A stretch of 39,375 nt of DNA from Streptosporangiaceae bacterium (GCA_025934635.1 JAICWX010000049.1:1-39375); one strand, 5' to 3'; shown: positions 16,559-25,964, counted from the first letter of the stretch. Translations and numbers: made by a program. Notes: a model not told the origin generated them from the sequence alone.

Positions 16559-17859
16559 GAGCCGAGAAGGACCCAGCTGTGCGCGGGCACGAGGGCGGGG
16601 TCGGCGGGCGTGGTGCCCGGGTCGGGGGTCTCGGTGACGCTGAACCCGGTGACGTCGACCGGGAACCGGAACTCCTCATCGCCGGTGTTGAGGAGCACCA
16701 GCACCTCGGCGTCATCGCCGGCCGCCCGGAAGGCCATCGTTTCGTTGGCCAGGTGCGGCACGGTGGTCCGCGCGCGGACCAGCCACGGGTGGCGGCGGCG
16801 GAACCCGATGAGCCGCTGGTGCAGGCGGTAAGCGGGCCAGCCTCCGGGCGGCAGTCCGTCAGGGGTGGGGGGGAAGGCCGGGCGGATCTCGTCGTCGCCG
16901 CCGGCCCGGTCTTCCTTCACGCCGCGGAACGCCTGCTCGTCGCCGTAGTAGATGCTCGGGATGCCGCCGACGGTCATCAGCACGGCCAGCGCGTGGCCGA
17001 GGTGACGCTCGTCGGCCAGCCGGCTGGCCAGCCGGGTCACGTCGTGGTTCCCGGTGAACGTCTGCGGCAGGCATGCGTCGAGGATCTCGTCGTGCCGGCC
17101 GAGCGCCCAGGCCAGCTCGAAGAAATTCCGGTCGTTCAGCGAGCTCCAGATCGCCTTCCACAGCTCGTACTGGGTGATCGAGTCCAGGCCGCTCTCCGCC
17201 GCGTAGGACGCGTAGTCGCCGTGGATCATCTCGCCGAGGAACCAGGCGTCCGGGTGCGATCCGCGGACGGCCGGCAGGACCTTGGCCCAGAAGCTGGCCG
17301 GCACGGCGTAGGCGGCGTCGAGCCGCCATCCGGCCGCGCCCCGGTCTAGCCAGTGGGTCATGACCTGCGTGACGTAGTCGAGGACCTCGGGCTCCTCGTG
17401 GTCCAGGGCGACGAGCTGGCGGTGACCCTCGAACGTGGCGTAGTCCCCGCCGGCCGGGTCGCGCCGGAACCACTTGGCGGCGGGCGAGCCCGGGCCGCCG
17501 CGCAGTGCCGCCTGGAACGCCGGGAACGAACGGCCGACGTGGTTGAACACCCCGTCCAGGACGACCCGCAGGCCACGACGGCCGGCTTCGGCGATGAGGT
17601 GGTCGAAGTCCTCCTGGTCGCCGAGCCTGGCGTCGACCTGGAAGTGGTCGATGGTGTCGTAACCGTGGGTCTCGGCGGCGAAGACCGGGCCGAGCAGCAG
17701 GCCAGAACAGCCGAGCTCGACGGCGTAGTCCAGCCACCCCGTCAGCTGCCGCAGCCGGTGCCTGACCGGCTCCTCGGCCGGCGGTTCGGCCTTCTCCGCA
17801 CCGGTGAAGCCCAGCGGGTACACGTGCCACCAGATGGCGTGATCGGCCCATGACGTCAC
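16555..17859 (-). CDS. GH13 alpha-glucosidase/amylase family enzyme
   Basis: A 434-residue (beta/alpha)8 hydrolase of alpha-linked glucans. All four family regions are visible: DGVFNH at 102-107, GWRLDAAY at 177-184 with nucleophile Asp181, FLGE with acid/base Glu210, and GNHD at 270-273 with Asp273. It lacks a signal peptide and is thus probably cytosolic, acting on maltodextrin-like or related glucosides. A start GTG at 17857-17859 sits seven bases after a possible -10 (TATCGT, minus strand, 17867-17872), so it may be leaderless. It overlaps the P-loop kinase-like gene by four bases. Confidence 0.93.
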   Translation of the reverse strand: MTSWADHAIWWHVYPLGFTGAEKAEPPAEEPVRHRLRQLTGWLDYAVELGCSGLLLGPVFAAETHGYDTIDHFQVDARLGDQEDFDHLIAEAGRRGLRVVLDGVFNHVGRSFPAFQAALRGGPGSPAAKWFRRDPAGGDYATFEGHRQLVALDHEEPEVLDYVTQVMTHWLDRGAAGWRLDAAYAVPASFWAKVLPAVRGSHPDAWFLGEMIHGDYASYAAESGLDSITQYELWKAIWSSLNDRNFFELAWALGRHDEILDACLPQTFTGNHDVTRLASRLADERHLGHALAVLMTVGGIPSIYYGDEQAFRGVKEDRAGGDDEIRPAFPPTPDGLPPGGWPAYRLHQRLIGFRRRHPWLVRARTTVPHLANETMAFRAAGDDAEVLVLLNTGDEEFRFPVDVTGFSVTETPDPGTTPADPALVPAHSWVLLGS

Positions 17860-17886
17860 CCGGCTAACGATAGCGGCGCTCGGCGG

Positions 17887-19077
17887 CTAGGACGTCGTAT
17901 AGGCGCGGACCAGGGCTTCGGCCAGGTTGGTGGCGGCGGGGTAGTCGGCGGCGGGGATCCACTCGTTGGGGCGGTGGGCGACGGCCAGGGAGCCGCAGCC
18001 GAAGGCGGGCAGGGTGGGAATGCCGGCCTCGGTCAGCCAGCACGAGTCGGTGACGCCGAGCAGCACGCCGCGGGGAGGCTCGGCGCCCAGGACCGAGCGC
18101 ATCGCCGTCACCGCGGCGCCGGTCAGCCGGGTGGCCCCGGCCGCGGAACTCGGCGGCACCCAGTCGTGCGGGGGGGCCGCCAGGGCGATCTCCACCCGGC
18201 CGGCGAGACCGGCCTGGGCGAGGACAGCCCGGAGCTCGTTCGGTACCTCTTCTTTGGTCATGCCCTCGATGACCCGCACCTCGACGGTGGCGGTCATGGT
18301 CTCCGGATGCATGAACGGGGTGATGCCGCCGCTGACCATGGTGCCGATGTTGACGGTGGGCCGGGTGCCGTCGATCGGGTGCACGGCCCCGGCGAAGAGG
18401 TCGGCGTCAGCCAGCGCGGCCATCGCCCGGGCCAGCGCGACCCCGGCCCGCTCCCCCGCCGGGAGCTGCTCGGCCGAGTGTCCCGGGATGCCCCGGGCGG
18501 TCAGCCGCAGCACGCACGAGCCGCGCTGAGCGACGAACAGGCGGTGCCAGGACTGCGCGGGGGTGCCGCCGGCCGGCTCGAGGATCACGGCCGCGTCGGC
18601 CGCCAGGACGTCCTGCCGGGCCAGCCACTTCATCCCGTAGTCGGAGCAGTTCTCCTCGTCCGCGACGAACAGCAGGTCGAGGCCGCCCGCCCAGCCGGGA
18701 TCGGCGGCGAGGCGGCCGGCCGCCAGCAGCGCGGCGGCCACCCCGGACTTCATGTCGGCCACGCCGAGCCCGGCCAGACCGCCGCTTTCGACACCGGTGA
18801 GCTCGTAGGGATCGGTCTGCCAGGAGGCGAGGTTGCCCGGTGGCATGGTGTCGAGGTGACCGACGAGCATGAGGCGGGGCGAGCCGTCGCCGATGCGGAT
18901 CAGCAGGTTGGGACGCTCCGCCGACCGGGAGTACTCCCGCGGCGGCGGGAGCCCGAGGGCACGGGCCGCGTCGCGGACCACGCCCGCCACCGCGCGCTCG
19001 TCCCCGGGCGGGTTGGGCGACCGCGCCGCGACTAGCGCGGCGAGCAGGTCCACCGGGTCGATCCGGGGCGCGGTCAT
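17887..19077 (-). CDS. M20 family metallopeptidase/deacylase
   Basis: About 396 residues. Typical zinc-site motifs: GHLDTMPP with His, GVADMKSG with the bridging Asp, DEENCSDYGM with the catalytic Glu pair, and the C-terminal AHRPNEWIP. A dimerisation domain lies between (about residues 180-290, from ARGIPGHSAEQLPAGER). The family covers ArgE, DapE, carboxypeptidase G2 and aminoacylases; the nearest role might be N-acyl amino-acid or dipeptide hydrolysis. I chose ATG at 19075-19077; the open frame reaches GTG 19086. A TAGAAT -10 (minus strand, 19090-19095) gives a very short leader. Divergent from the GntR gene, possibly its target. Confidence 0.9.
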   Translation of the reverse strand: MTAPRIDPVDLLAALVAARSPNPPGDERAVAGVVRDAARALGLPPPREYSRSAERPNLLIRIGDGSPRLMLVGHLDTMPPGNLASWQTDPYELTGVESGGLAGLGVADMKSGVAAALLAAGRLAADPGWAGGLDLLFVADEENCSDYGMKWLARQDVLAADAAVILEPAGGTPAQSWHRLFVAQRGSCVLRLTARGIPGHSAEQLPAGERAGVALARAMAALADADLFAGAVHPIDGTRPTVNIGTMVSGGITPFMHPETMTATVEVRVIEGMTKEEVPNELRAVLAQAGLAGRVEIALAAPPHDWVPPSSAAGATRLTGAAVTAMRSVLGAEPPRGVLLGVTDSCWLTEAGIPTLPAFGCGSLAVAHRPNEWIPAADYPAATNLAEALVRAYTTS

Positions 19078-19142
19078 GAGAAACACCGAATTCTAGCGTG
19101 CAGATGTTTATCGGATGCGAAACGACGACTACTGTATATTGC
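19078..19142. promoter_or_regulatory. Shared region between M20 and GntR genes
   Basis: Only 65 bases separate two divergent starts. TAGAAT (minus, 19090-19095) is a good -10 for the M20 gene. TACTGT (19130-19135), just before TATATT, suits the GntR gene and would give a message with almost no leader. The short gap means a bound regulator would affect both genes. CTGTATATTGCAT at 19132-19144 resembles CTGTAT-containing sequence at the promoter of the binding-protein operon (29446-29461). Confidence 0.45.
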
Positions 19143-19808
19143 ATGCCGTTGCCCGAAGATGCGCCCGCGGTACACCGTCCGGCCGCCAGCGTGCTGGCCA
19201 TGCAGCAGATCCAGCAGTGGATCGAGGATGGCACCCTGCAGCCGGGCGAGGTCCTCAAGGACACCGAGATCGCCGCCAAGCTCGGGGTCAGCCGGACGCC
19301 GATCCGCGAGGCGTTCCAGCGCCTGGAACTGCTGGGCCTGGTGGTGAGCACCAGGAACACCCGGACCGAGGTGGCCCCGGCCCGTCCGCAGGACGCCGAG
19401 CTGCTCTACGTGCCGCTGAGCGTGCTGCACGAGCTGGCCGTGCAGCTCGCCCTGGGCAACCTGCGGGACGAGGACTTCGAGACGATGACGGCGGCCAACG
19501 AGCGGCTGCGCGAGGCGGCCGAGCGCGGTGACGCGGTCGCGACCCGGCAGGCCGACGAGGAGTTCCACGCCGTGCTGCTCGAACGCACCGGCAACCCGTT
19601 CCTGGTCCAGGTGATCGACTGGCTCTCGGTCCACTCCCGGCGGCTGAACACCCTCTATTTCACCCAGGACCGGCCGACCACGAACTCCTACCAGGATCAT
19701 CTGGAGATCATCGCGGCGCTGCGCGACCGGGACGAGCCGCGGGCCCGCCAGCTCGCCCGCGACAACATCCTGCGCACGATCGACGTGGTCCAGCAGCCGG
19801 TCACCTGA
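19143..19808 (+). CDS. GntR family regulator with FCD ligand domain
   Basis: About 221 residues. N-terminal winged helix: VLAMQQIQQWIEDGTLQPGEVLKDTEIAAKLGVSRTPIREAFQRLELLGLVVS, the textbook GntR motif. The C-terminal all-helical FCD part has conserved His/Asp (ADEEFHAVLLERTGNPF, DHLEIIAALRDRDEPRARQLARDNI), which bind a metal and a carboxylate ligand in FadR/FCD relatives. I use ATG at 19143; an upstream ATG frame to 19098 adds unconserved residues. It is convergent with the enolase gene (stops overlap by eight bases) and divergent from the M20 gene, so it probably controls these. Confidence 0.92.
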   Translation: MPLPEDAPAVHRPAASVLAMQQIQQWIEDGTLQPGEVLKDTEIAAKLGVSRTPIREAFQRLELLGLVVSTRNTRTEVAPARPQDAELLYVPLSVLHELAVQLALGNLRDEDFETMTAANERLREAAERGDAVATRQADEEFHAVLLERTGNPFLVQVIDWLSVHSRRLNTLYFTQDRPTTNSYQDHLEIIAALRDRDEPRARQLARDNILRTIDVVQQPVT

Positions 19809-20955
19809 CAGTTCCGCCAGCCCGCCCGCCCGCCCTCGGCAGCCGGTCCAGTGACCGGACCGCGGACTCGTCGACCTCGATGCCCAGGCCGGGTCCGGCC
19901 GGGATCGCGACCCGGCCGTCCCGGACCGCGAGCGGCTCGGCGAGCAGGCCGGTGCGCATCGGGTTCTCGAAGACGTCCCACTCCAGCAGGCCACCGTAGC
20001 TCCCCTCGACCTCGGTCGGTTCCGGCGTCACCGCCAGCAGCTGCAAGGTGGAAGCGATCAAGATGGCGCCGCCCCAGGCGTGCGGCACGCAGGCCCGGCC
20101 GCGCAGGGCGGCCAGTTCGGCCACGAAGGCTGCCTCGCCGATGCCGCCGCAGATGCCGACGTCGGGCTGGATGATGTCGATCCCGTCGCCGAGCAGCCGG
20201 TCGAAGTCCGAACGGCGCTCGAGACCCTCACCGCCGGCGATGGCCAGGCCCAGGGACGCGTCCAGGCCCCGGTACCCGGGATAGCGCTGGTTGCCCCGGA
20301 ACCGGTTGACCGGTTCCTCCAGCCAGGTGAAGCCGAGCTCGGCCAGGCCGCGGGCGACCCGGACCGACTGGGGCACCGAGTAGGCGCCGTTGCCGTCCGC
20401 CATCATCTCCAGGCCGGCCCCGTGCGCCGCCTTGATCTCGGCCAGGATCGGCAGCTCCCGCCCGGCCGGGTGGCCGCCGATCCGGAACTTGATCGCGCCG
20501 AACCCGTCGGCCACCGCGGCCCGCGCCTCGGCCGGCCACAGCTCCTCCGGCTCGCGGGAGGCGTGGTACCCGGCGGTGGACGCGTAGGCCCGTACCGCGT
20601 CCCGGCGGCGGCCGCCGTACAGGTCCGCGACGGCGATGCCGAGCTGGCGGGCCCGCAGGTCGTCCAGCGCGACCGACAGCGCGCTGACCGCCCACTGGTC
20701 GGCGGTGGTCCTGGTGAGCTGGTCGTTCAGGGCCCCGGCGCGGCGGGGGTCGGCGCCCAGCAGGGTGGCGCCGAGCTCGCGGGCGGCCTCGACCACGCCG
20801 GGCCGCAGGCCCGCCTCACCCCAGCCGGTCCGGCCGTCGGCATCGCCCAGCCGGACCAGGACGGACTCGCGCGTGTCGTACCAGCCGCTCGACGGCCCGC
20901 GGGGCTCGACGTCGGCCACGCAGAGGTAGACGTCGGCCCGGTCGATCTTCGCCAT
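19801..20955 (-). CDS. Mandelate racemase/muconate-lactonizing-type enolase enzyme
   Basis: A 384-residue enolase-superfamily member. The barrel carries K156-F-R158 (KxR type), Asp187 in MADGNGAY, Glu213 in WLEEP, Glu243 in GGEG, Asp265 in QPDVG and His292 in PHAWGG. The metal ligands and His/Asp dyad place it in the mandelate racemase subgroup, which includes sugar-acid dehydratases. The substrate cannot be assigned. ATG at 20953-20955 lies five bases after the upstream gene's stop; it is the last gene of the large operon. The open frame upstream to 21801 is a shadow of the dehydratase gene. Confidence 0.9.
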   Translation of the reverse strand: MAKIDRADVYLCVADVEPRGPSSGWYDTRESVLVRLGDADGRTGWGEAGLRPGVVEAARELGATLLGADPRRAGALNDQLTRTTADQWAVSALSVALDDLRARQLGIAVADLYGGRRRDAVRAYASTAGYHASREPEELWPAEARAAVADGFGAIKFRIGGHPAGRELPILAEIKAAHGAGLEMMADGNGAYSVPQSVRVARGLAELGFTWLEEPVNRFRGNQRYPGYRGLDASLGLAIAGGEGLERRSDFDRLLGDGIDIIQPDVGICGGIGEAAFVAELAALRGRACVPHAWGGAILIASTLQLLAVTPEPTEVEGSYGGLLEWDVFENPMRTGLLAEPLAVRDGRVAIPAGPGLGIEVDESAVRSLDRLPRAGGRAGGTVR

Positions 20956-20960
20956 GCCGG

Positions 20961-21953
20961 TCAGCCTTCCGTCTGGCCGGCCAGGACCCATTCCAGCTCG
21001 GCGAGCGAGAGGTTGGCGCCGCTCTGGATCAGGACCGTCCGGGTCGGCCAGTCCGCGCCGTGGCGGCGCAGCGCGGCGAACGGGGCCGCGGCCGCGCCTT
21101 CGAGCAAGGTGGCCCGGGTGGCCAGCGCGTGCCTGATCTCGGCACGCAGCTCGGCCTCGCTGACCAGGTACATCTCGTCGACCAGGTCCCGGATGACACC
21201 GAAGGCCAGCTTGCCGGGGAACGGCGTGGCCAGGCCGCCGGCGAAGGTGGCGCAGGGCATCTCGACCAGCCGCTTGAGCTCCCAGGAACGCACCACCGAG
21301 GGCGCGCCCTCGGACTGCACCCCGATGATCTTGATGGACGGCTTGATGGTCTTGGCCGCCAGCGCGACCCCGGCGATCAGGTTGCCGCCGCCGACCGGGA
21401 CGACGATGGCCTCGGCGGCGGGCAGGTCCTCGAGGATCTCCCAGCCGACGGTGGCCGCGCCCGCCATCAGCTCGGGGTCCTCGCCGTCCTCGACGTAGAC
21501 CATGCCCTCGGCCAGCGCCGCGGCCTGGGCAGCCTGTGACGCCTCGGCGATATCGGTCCCGCTGATCCGCAGTTCGGCGCCGAACTCCCTGATCCGGTCC
21601 ATCTTCAGCGGCGAGGAGCCGGCCGGCACCACGACCACGCTGCGGACCCCGATCCGGGCGGCCGCGTAGGCGACGCCCTGCCCGTGGTTCCCGGTGGACG
21701 CGGTGATGACCCCGTGCCGGGCCTCGTCCGGGCGCAGGCAGGCCAGCCGCCACAGCGCGCCGCGGCCCTTGAACGACTTGATCTCCGCCTCGTCCTCGCA
21801 CTTGACGAAGATCTCCCGGCCCGCGGCCAGGCCCGCCTCGAGCAGCCGCCGCAGCGGGGTGCGGGCGTGGCTGGCGGCGACGACCTGGCGGGCCGCGAGG
21901 ATGTCCCCCGGGGTGGGCGGCGCCAGGTCCGTCATGGTGGTGGTGGTAGTCAT
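20961..21953 (-). CDS. PLP-dependent threonine/serine dehydratase-like enzyme
   Basis: A 330-residue fold-type II PLP enzyme. The Schiff-base lysine is Lys62 in SFKGRGA, STGNHGQG (86-93) binds the substrate carboxylate and GGGNL (188-192) the PLP phosphate. Relatives include threonine and serine dehydratases, serine racemase, threo-3-hydroxyaspartate ammonia-lyase and the ectoine-pathway EutB group, so the exact substrate is open. There is no regulatory ACT domain, so a catabolic role is likelier than isoleucine synthesis. The N-terminus is odd (MTTTTTMTDL); the real start may be the second Met. Its start overlaps the MDR stop by four bases. Confidence 0.9.
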   Translation of the reverse strand: MTTTTTMTDLAPPTPGDILAARQVVAASHARTPLRRLLEAGLAAGREIFVKCEDEAEIKSFKGRGALWRLACLRPDEARHGVITASTGNHGQGVAYAAARIGVRSVVVVPAGSSPLKMDRIREFGAELRISGTDIAEASQAAQAAALAEGMVYVEDGEDPELMAGAATVGWEILEDLPAAEAIVVPVGGGNLIAGVALAAKTIKPSIKIIGVQSEGAPSVVRSWELKRLVEMPCATFAGGLATPFPGKLAFGVIRDLVDEMYLVSEAELRAEIRHALATRATLLEGAAAAPFAALRRHGADWPTRTVLIQSGANLSLAELEWVLAGQTEG

Positions 21954-23077
21954 GCGTCCTTCCCGGGGTAGCTGATCATCCCGGTGAGCGGCAGGCCGCC
22001 GGCGGCGAGCGCCGTGTAGGCCCGGGCGGCGTCAGCAGCCGGCACGCGCATGACGGGGATCTGATCGAGGTCGAGGCGGCCGTCCGCGGCCAGCCGCAGG
22101 AACGCCGCCATGTTGCGGTTCTCCGTCCAGCGGACCACGTGTATCGGATAATCCCAGTTGTTCTCCTCGTACACGGGGTCGTAACGCCCGGGCCCGTAGG
22201 CGATCGAGGGCACGATGGTGGCCTGCGCCCCGAACCAGCGGTCCCGCTCCAGGCCCATGCCGAACTGGCCGACCCCCACCACCACGCCGCCCGGGCGCAA
22301 CACGTCCACGGCCGCGTTCACCACGTCGGAGGCCTCGGTCGTCACCGTGATCACGGCGGCGTCGGCGCCGAACCCGTCGGTGCGCGCCCGCACGGCCGCG
22401 GCGAGGTCGCCGGGCGGTCCCGCCTCGACCGGGACTGCCCCGGCCGCGGCGGCTACCTCCCGGCGCCGGGGATCGGGGTCGACCGCGATCACGTACAGGC
22501 CGGACGCCCGGGCCAGCAGGGTGATCAGCACGCCGAGCACGCCGCAGCCGAAGACCGTGATCGTCTCGCCGAGGGTGCGGCCGCTGCGCCGCAGCGCCTC
22601 CAGCGCGATCGAGCCGAGGGTCACGAAGGCGGCCTGGTCGGCGCCGAGCCCGGCCGGCACCCGGACGGTGAGGCTGCGGGGCACGGCGACCTGCTCGCTG
22701 TGGAAGGCGCACTGGCTGCCGCCGCAGGCGACCAGGTCGCCGGGAGCCAGGTCGGTGATGCCCTCGCCGACGGCCAGCACCCGCCCGGCCACGCTGTAGC
22801 CGAGCGAGGCGTAGTCCGTGGCCGGGCTCCGGGGCAGCAGCAGGTCATGGCGGACGCCGCCGGAGCGGACGTGCGGCCAGGCCTGGTCCGGCTCGGGGTA
22901 CTCATGGCTGGCCCACCCCGGCGCGCGGGTCGCCTCGAGGATGGTCCGCTCGGTGCCCGGGCTGATGACGGAGTACTGAGTGGCCACGAGGACCTCGCCG
23001 CGGCGCAGCCGCGGCGGCGGCTCGGTGACCAGCACCACCTCGCCGCCGCGGGCCACGATCCGGGTGACGTCGCTCAT
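21950..23077 (-). CDS. Zinc-less medium-chain dehydrogenase/reductase
   Basis: A 375-residue MDR. Signs: YSVISPGTERTILE near 35-48 (replacing the usual zinc-ligand block), GYSVAGRVLAVG, and a Rossmann GCGVLG at 177-182, then an acidic VDPDPRRREVA that favours NAD(H). The catalytic C-G-H-E set of alcohol dehydrogenases is absent, as in 'bi-domain' oxidoreductases of the YjgB/threonine-dehydrogenase-like kind. The reaction is unknown, presumably oxidation or reduction of a pathway intermediate. ATG 23075-23077 overlaps the preceding gene by four bases, as does its end with the dehydratase gene. Confidence 0.88.
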   Translation of the reverse strand: MSDVTRIVARGGEVVLVTEPPPRLRRGEVLVATQYSVISPGTERTILEATRAPGWASHEYPEPDQAWPHVRSGGVRHDLLLPRSPATDYASLGYSVAGRVLAVGEGITDLAPGDLVACGGSQCAFHSEQVAVPRSLTVRVPAGLGADQAAFVTLGSIALEALRRSGRTLGETITVFGCGVLGVLITLLARASGLYVIAVDPDPRRREVAAAAGAVPVEAGPPGDLAAAVRARTDGFGADAAVITVTTEASDVVNAAVDVLRPGGVVVGVGQFGMGLERDRWFGAQATIVPSIAYGPGRYDPVYEENNWDYPIHVVRWTENRNMAAFLRLAADGRLDLDQIPVMRVPAADAARAYTALAAGGLPLTGMISYPGKDA

Positions 23078-24081
23078 GCCGGCTGCCCGCGCCGGAGCTT
23101 GTCCCGGACCTGCGGGTTGACCACGGAGTCGGCCCAGCCTTCGGTGAACCACTGGATAGTGGCCTGGCACATCTCGGCCCGCAGGTCGTCCTCGGCCTCG
23201 GCCGAGCTCGAGGCCTCATGCGGCGTCAGCACGATCTCGGCGCGAGAACGGAGCGGGCTGCCGGCGGGCAGCGGCTCGGTCTCGAAGACGTCCAGCGCCG
23301 CCCCGGCCACGATCCCGGCGCTGACCGCGGCCAGCAGCGCCTCGGTGTCCACGATGGGGCCGCGGCTGGTGTTGACGAACAGCAGGCCCGGCTTGGCCCC
23401 GGCCAGCAGGCCGGCGTCGACCAGGTGCCTGGTCGGCCCGGCGAGCGGGGTGTGCACGGTCAGGTAGTCCGCGGCAGCGACCACCTCGGCCAGGCCGGCC
23501 CGCTCGGCGCCGGGCGGGATGGCGGCGTCATCGCGCACGTCGTACCCGATGACCCGGCAGCCGAAGGCCAGGCCGAGCTCGGCGACCCGGCGGCCGATCC
23601 GGCCGAGCCCGATGATGCCCAGCGTGTGGCCGGCCAGCCGCTGATGGCCGACGGGACCCCGCTGGCCGGCGGGCGGCTCGCGCCACCGCACGGCCCGCAT
23701 CGCCCGGTCGTCGGCCACCACCCCGCGGGCCAGGGCGAGCAGCAGGGCCAGGGTGTGCTCGGCCACGTTCTCGGTGCAGTAGGCGGGCGCGTTGGCCACG
23801 GCCACCCCCAGCTCGGTGGCGGCGGCCACGTCGATCTGGTCGTAGCCCGCTCCCCAGCGCATCACCAGCTCGCACTCGGGCAGCGCGGCCAGCATGTCCC
23901 GGTCGATGTGCGGGGTCCACTCCAGCCAGATGACCTGCGCCCCGGCGGCGCCGGCCACCAGGTCGGCGGGGGTGGCGCAGCGGGCCGCCACGAGCTCGGC
24001 CCCGGCCGCGGCCAGGGTGGCCCGCTCGTAGTCCATCGGCCCGAGGTCCCCTACGTAATCAGCGTGGAACACGCGCCTCAT
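23074..24081 (-). CDS. D-2-hydroxyacid dehydrogenase family protein
   Basis: 335 residues. The NAD-binding motif is GLGRIG at 158-163. Catalytic residues: Arg240 in TSRGPIVD, Glu269 in DVFETEP and His288 in LTPHEAS. The acidic residue Asp181 after the second strand (VIGYD) indicates NADH preference. It reduces or oxidises a 2-oxo/2-hydroxy acid, which fits downstream of dehydratases producing 2-oxo acids. The start ATG (24079-24081) overlaps the ABC ATPase stop by four bases and its stop overlaps the MDR start. Substrate is unknown; phosphoglycerate dehydrogenase is unlikely because no ACT domain is present. Confidence 0.92.
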   Translation of the reverse strand: MRRVFHADYVGDLGPMDYERATLAAAGAELVAARCATPADLVAGAAGAQVIWLEWTPHIDRDMLAALPECELVMRWGAGYDQIDVAAATELGVAVANAPAYCTENVAEHTLALLLALARGVVADDRAMRAVRWREPPAGQRGPVGHQRLAGHTLGIIGLGRIGRRVAELGLAFGCRVIGYDVRDDAAIPPGAERAGLAEVVAAADYLTVHTPLAGPTRHLVDAGLLAGAKPGLLFVNTSRGPIVDTEALLAAVSAGIVAGAALDVFETEPLPAGSPLRSRAEIVLTPHEASSSAEAEDDLRAEMCQATIQWFTEGWADSVVNPQVRDKLRRGQPA

Positions 24082-25964
24082 CGCTGCCTCCCCGGTGCTG
24101 TCTCGTCCTGGTGCCGGCCCGCCTGGTGCCCGCCCGCCTGGTGCTGCCCCGCGTAGTGCGCGGCGGGATCCGGGATCGACCGGACCAGGGTGGCGGTGTA
24201 GTCGTGCCGCGGCGCCTCGAGCAGCTGGGCCACCCGGCCGGCCTCGCGCACGTGGCCGGACTCGAGCACCAGCGCCCGGTCGGCGACGGCGCGGAGCACG
24301 CCGAGGTCGTGGGTGACGAAGATCATCGCGAGGCCGCTCGCCCGGCGCAGCTCGCCGAGCAGCTCGAGGATCGAGGCCTGGACGGACACGTCGAGCGCCG
24401 ACGTGATCTCGTCGCACAAGATCACGGCCGGGTCGGCGACCAGCGCGCGGGCCAGCGCCACCCGCTGCCGCTGCCCGCCGCTCAGCGCGGCCGGGTAGCG
24501 GTCGAGCAGCTCCGGCGACAGCCGGAGCTGCCCGAAGACCTCGCCGACGCGCTGCCGTCGCTGGTCCCGGTCCAGGCCGGGGCGGAACACGCGCAGCGGG
24601 TGGTCGAGGATCGCGCCGACCTGCTGCCGCGGGTTGAGCGAGGCGTCCGGGTTCTGGAAGACGATCTGGATCTCGCGCCGCATGTCCTGGGCGCGCCGCC
24701 CGACCGGCCACGGCACCGTGGCGCCGTTCACCGCCAGCGTGCCCGACCGCGGCGCGAGCAGCCCGGCCAGGGCGCGCAGCAGCGTCGACTTGCCGCTGCC
24801 GCTCTCCCCCACCACGCCGACCACCTCGCCGGGGCCGACGGACAGCGACAGGTCGTGCAGGGCCGTCATGGACCGCCCGGCGTGGGTATAGGTCACGCTG
24901 ACCCCGGTGACGGCGAGCAGCGGCGCCGAGGGAGCCGGCCCGCTGGCGGCCGGCTCCCCGTCGCGGCGGCCGGGGTCCGCGGCCCGGCCCTGGGCCAGGG
25001 CCGGGTCGCCCGCGCGGACGCAGCGGACCTCCCGCCCGCCGGGCCGGACGGCCAGCGGGACCGGGACGGCGCAGCCCGCCGCGCGGAAACCGCAGCGGGG
25101 CGCGAAGGCGCAGCTGTCCAGGACGACCTCCGGGGGCGGCGTGCCGGGGATGCCGCGGACCGGCTTGCCGTCCAGGTGGTGCGGGACCGCGGCGACCAGG
25201 TCCCTGGTGTAGGGGTGCTCGGGGGTGAAGTAGACCTGCTCGGCGGCGCCCGCCTCGACCACCTGCCCGGCGTACAGGATCCGCAGCTCGTCGCACAGCA
25301 CCGCGAGCAGCGCCAGGTTGTGGCTCACGTACAGCGCCGTCATCCGCTCGGCCCGGATCAGGTCCACGATCAGCGCGTTGACCAGGGCCTGGACGGTGAC
25401 GTCGAGCCCGGTGGTGGGCTCGTCGAGGATGACGACCTCGGGTCCCGGGCCGAGCGCGATCGCGATCGCGATGCGCTGCTGCTGGCCGCCGCTGAACTCG
25501 TGCGGGTACCGGTGCACGGCCCGCTCGGGATCTCCGATGCCCACCCGGCGCAGCATGTCCGTGCCGGCCGCCAGCGCGGCGCGCCGGTCCAGCCCCTTGT
25601 GCAGCTGGAACACCTCGGCGAGCTGCCGCCCGACCCGCAGCGCCGGGTTGAGCGCGGTCGCGGTGTCCTGCGGCAGGTAGGCGATGTGGCGGCCCCAGTA
25701 GCGGCGCAGCTGGCGGGCGCTGAGCCCCTCGATGGCCTCGCCGCGGAACGTCACGCTGCCGCCGAGCAGCCGCAGCCCGGGCGGCCGGTAGCCGGCCATG
25801 GCCAGCGCGAGCGTGCTCTTACCGCAGCCGGACTCGCCGGCCAGGCCGATGATGCGGTTCTCGGGCAGGTCGAGGTCGACGCCGGCCAGGATCTGCCGGG
25901 TGCCCGCGCCGTCGCGGTAGCCCGCGGAAAGGCCGCGCGCGGACAGCAGCACGGGGGCGCTCAT
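24078..25964 (-). CDS. Fused double ATPase of a peptide-type ABC importer (DppD-DppF)
   Basis: 628 residues joining two ATPases that are usually separate. NBD1: Walker A GESGCGKST 43-51, signature FSGGQQQR 157-164, Walker B VVILDEP 177-183. Between them, cysteines 285, 291, 298 and 315 form the DppD/OppD C-terminal cysteine cluster that binds an iron-sulfur centre in some relatives. NBD2: Walker A GESGSGKST 386-394, signature LSGGQRQR, Walker B ending CDEITSALD. A His/Gln-rich tail (YAGQHQAGGHQAGRHQ) ends the chain. It powers uptake through the next two permeases. Start overlaps the permease stop by four bases. Confidence 0.93.
   Translation of the reverse strand: MSAPVLLSARGLSAGYRDGAGTRQILAGVDLDLPENRIIGLAGESGCGKSTLALAMAGYRPPGLRLLGGSVTFRGEAIEGLSARQLRRYWGRHIAYLPQDTATALNPALRVGRQLAEVFQLHKGLDRRAALAAGTDMLRRVGIGDPERAVHRYPHEFSGGQQQRIAIAIALGPGPEVVILDEPTTGLDVTVQALVNALIVDLIRAERMTALYVSHNLALLAVLCDELRILYAGQVVEAGAAEQVYFTPEHPYTRDLVAAVPHHLDGKPVRGIPGTPPPEVVLDSCAFAPRCGFRAAGCAVPVPLAVRPGGREVRCVRAGDPALAQGRAADPGRRDGEPAASGPAPSAPLLAVTGVSVTYTHAGRSMTALHDLSLSVGPGEVVGVVGESGSGKSTLLRALAGLLAPRSGTLAVNGATVPWPVGRRAQDMRREIQIVFQNPDASLNPRQQVGAILDHPLRVFRPGLDRDQRRQRVGEVFGQLRLSPELLDRYPAALSGGQRQRVALARALVADPAVILCDEITSALDVSVQASILELLGELRRASGLAMIFVTHDLGVLRAVADRALVLESGHVREAGRVAQLLEAPRHDYTATLVRSIPDPAAHYAGQHQAGGHQAGRHQDETAPGRQR

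Noticed and set aside
19801..21801. Single 666-codon minus-strand frame
   Set aside because: Only its C-terminal 384 residues are an enolase; the front is a shadow of the PLP dehydratase gene in another frame.
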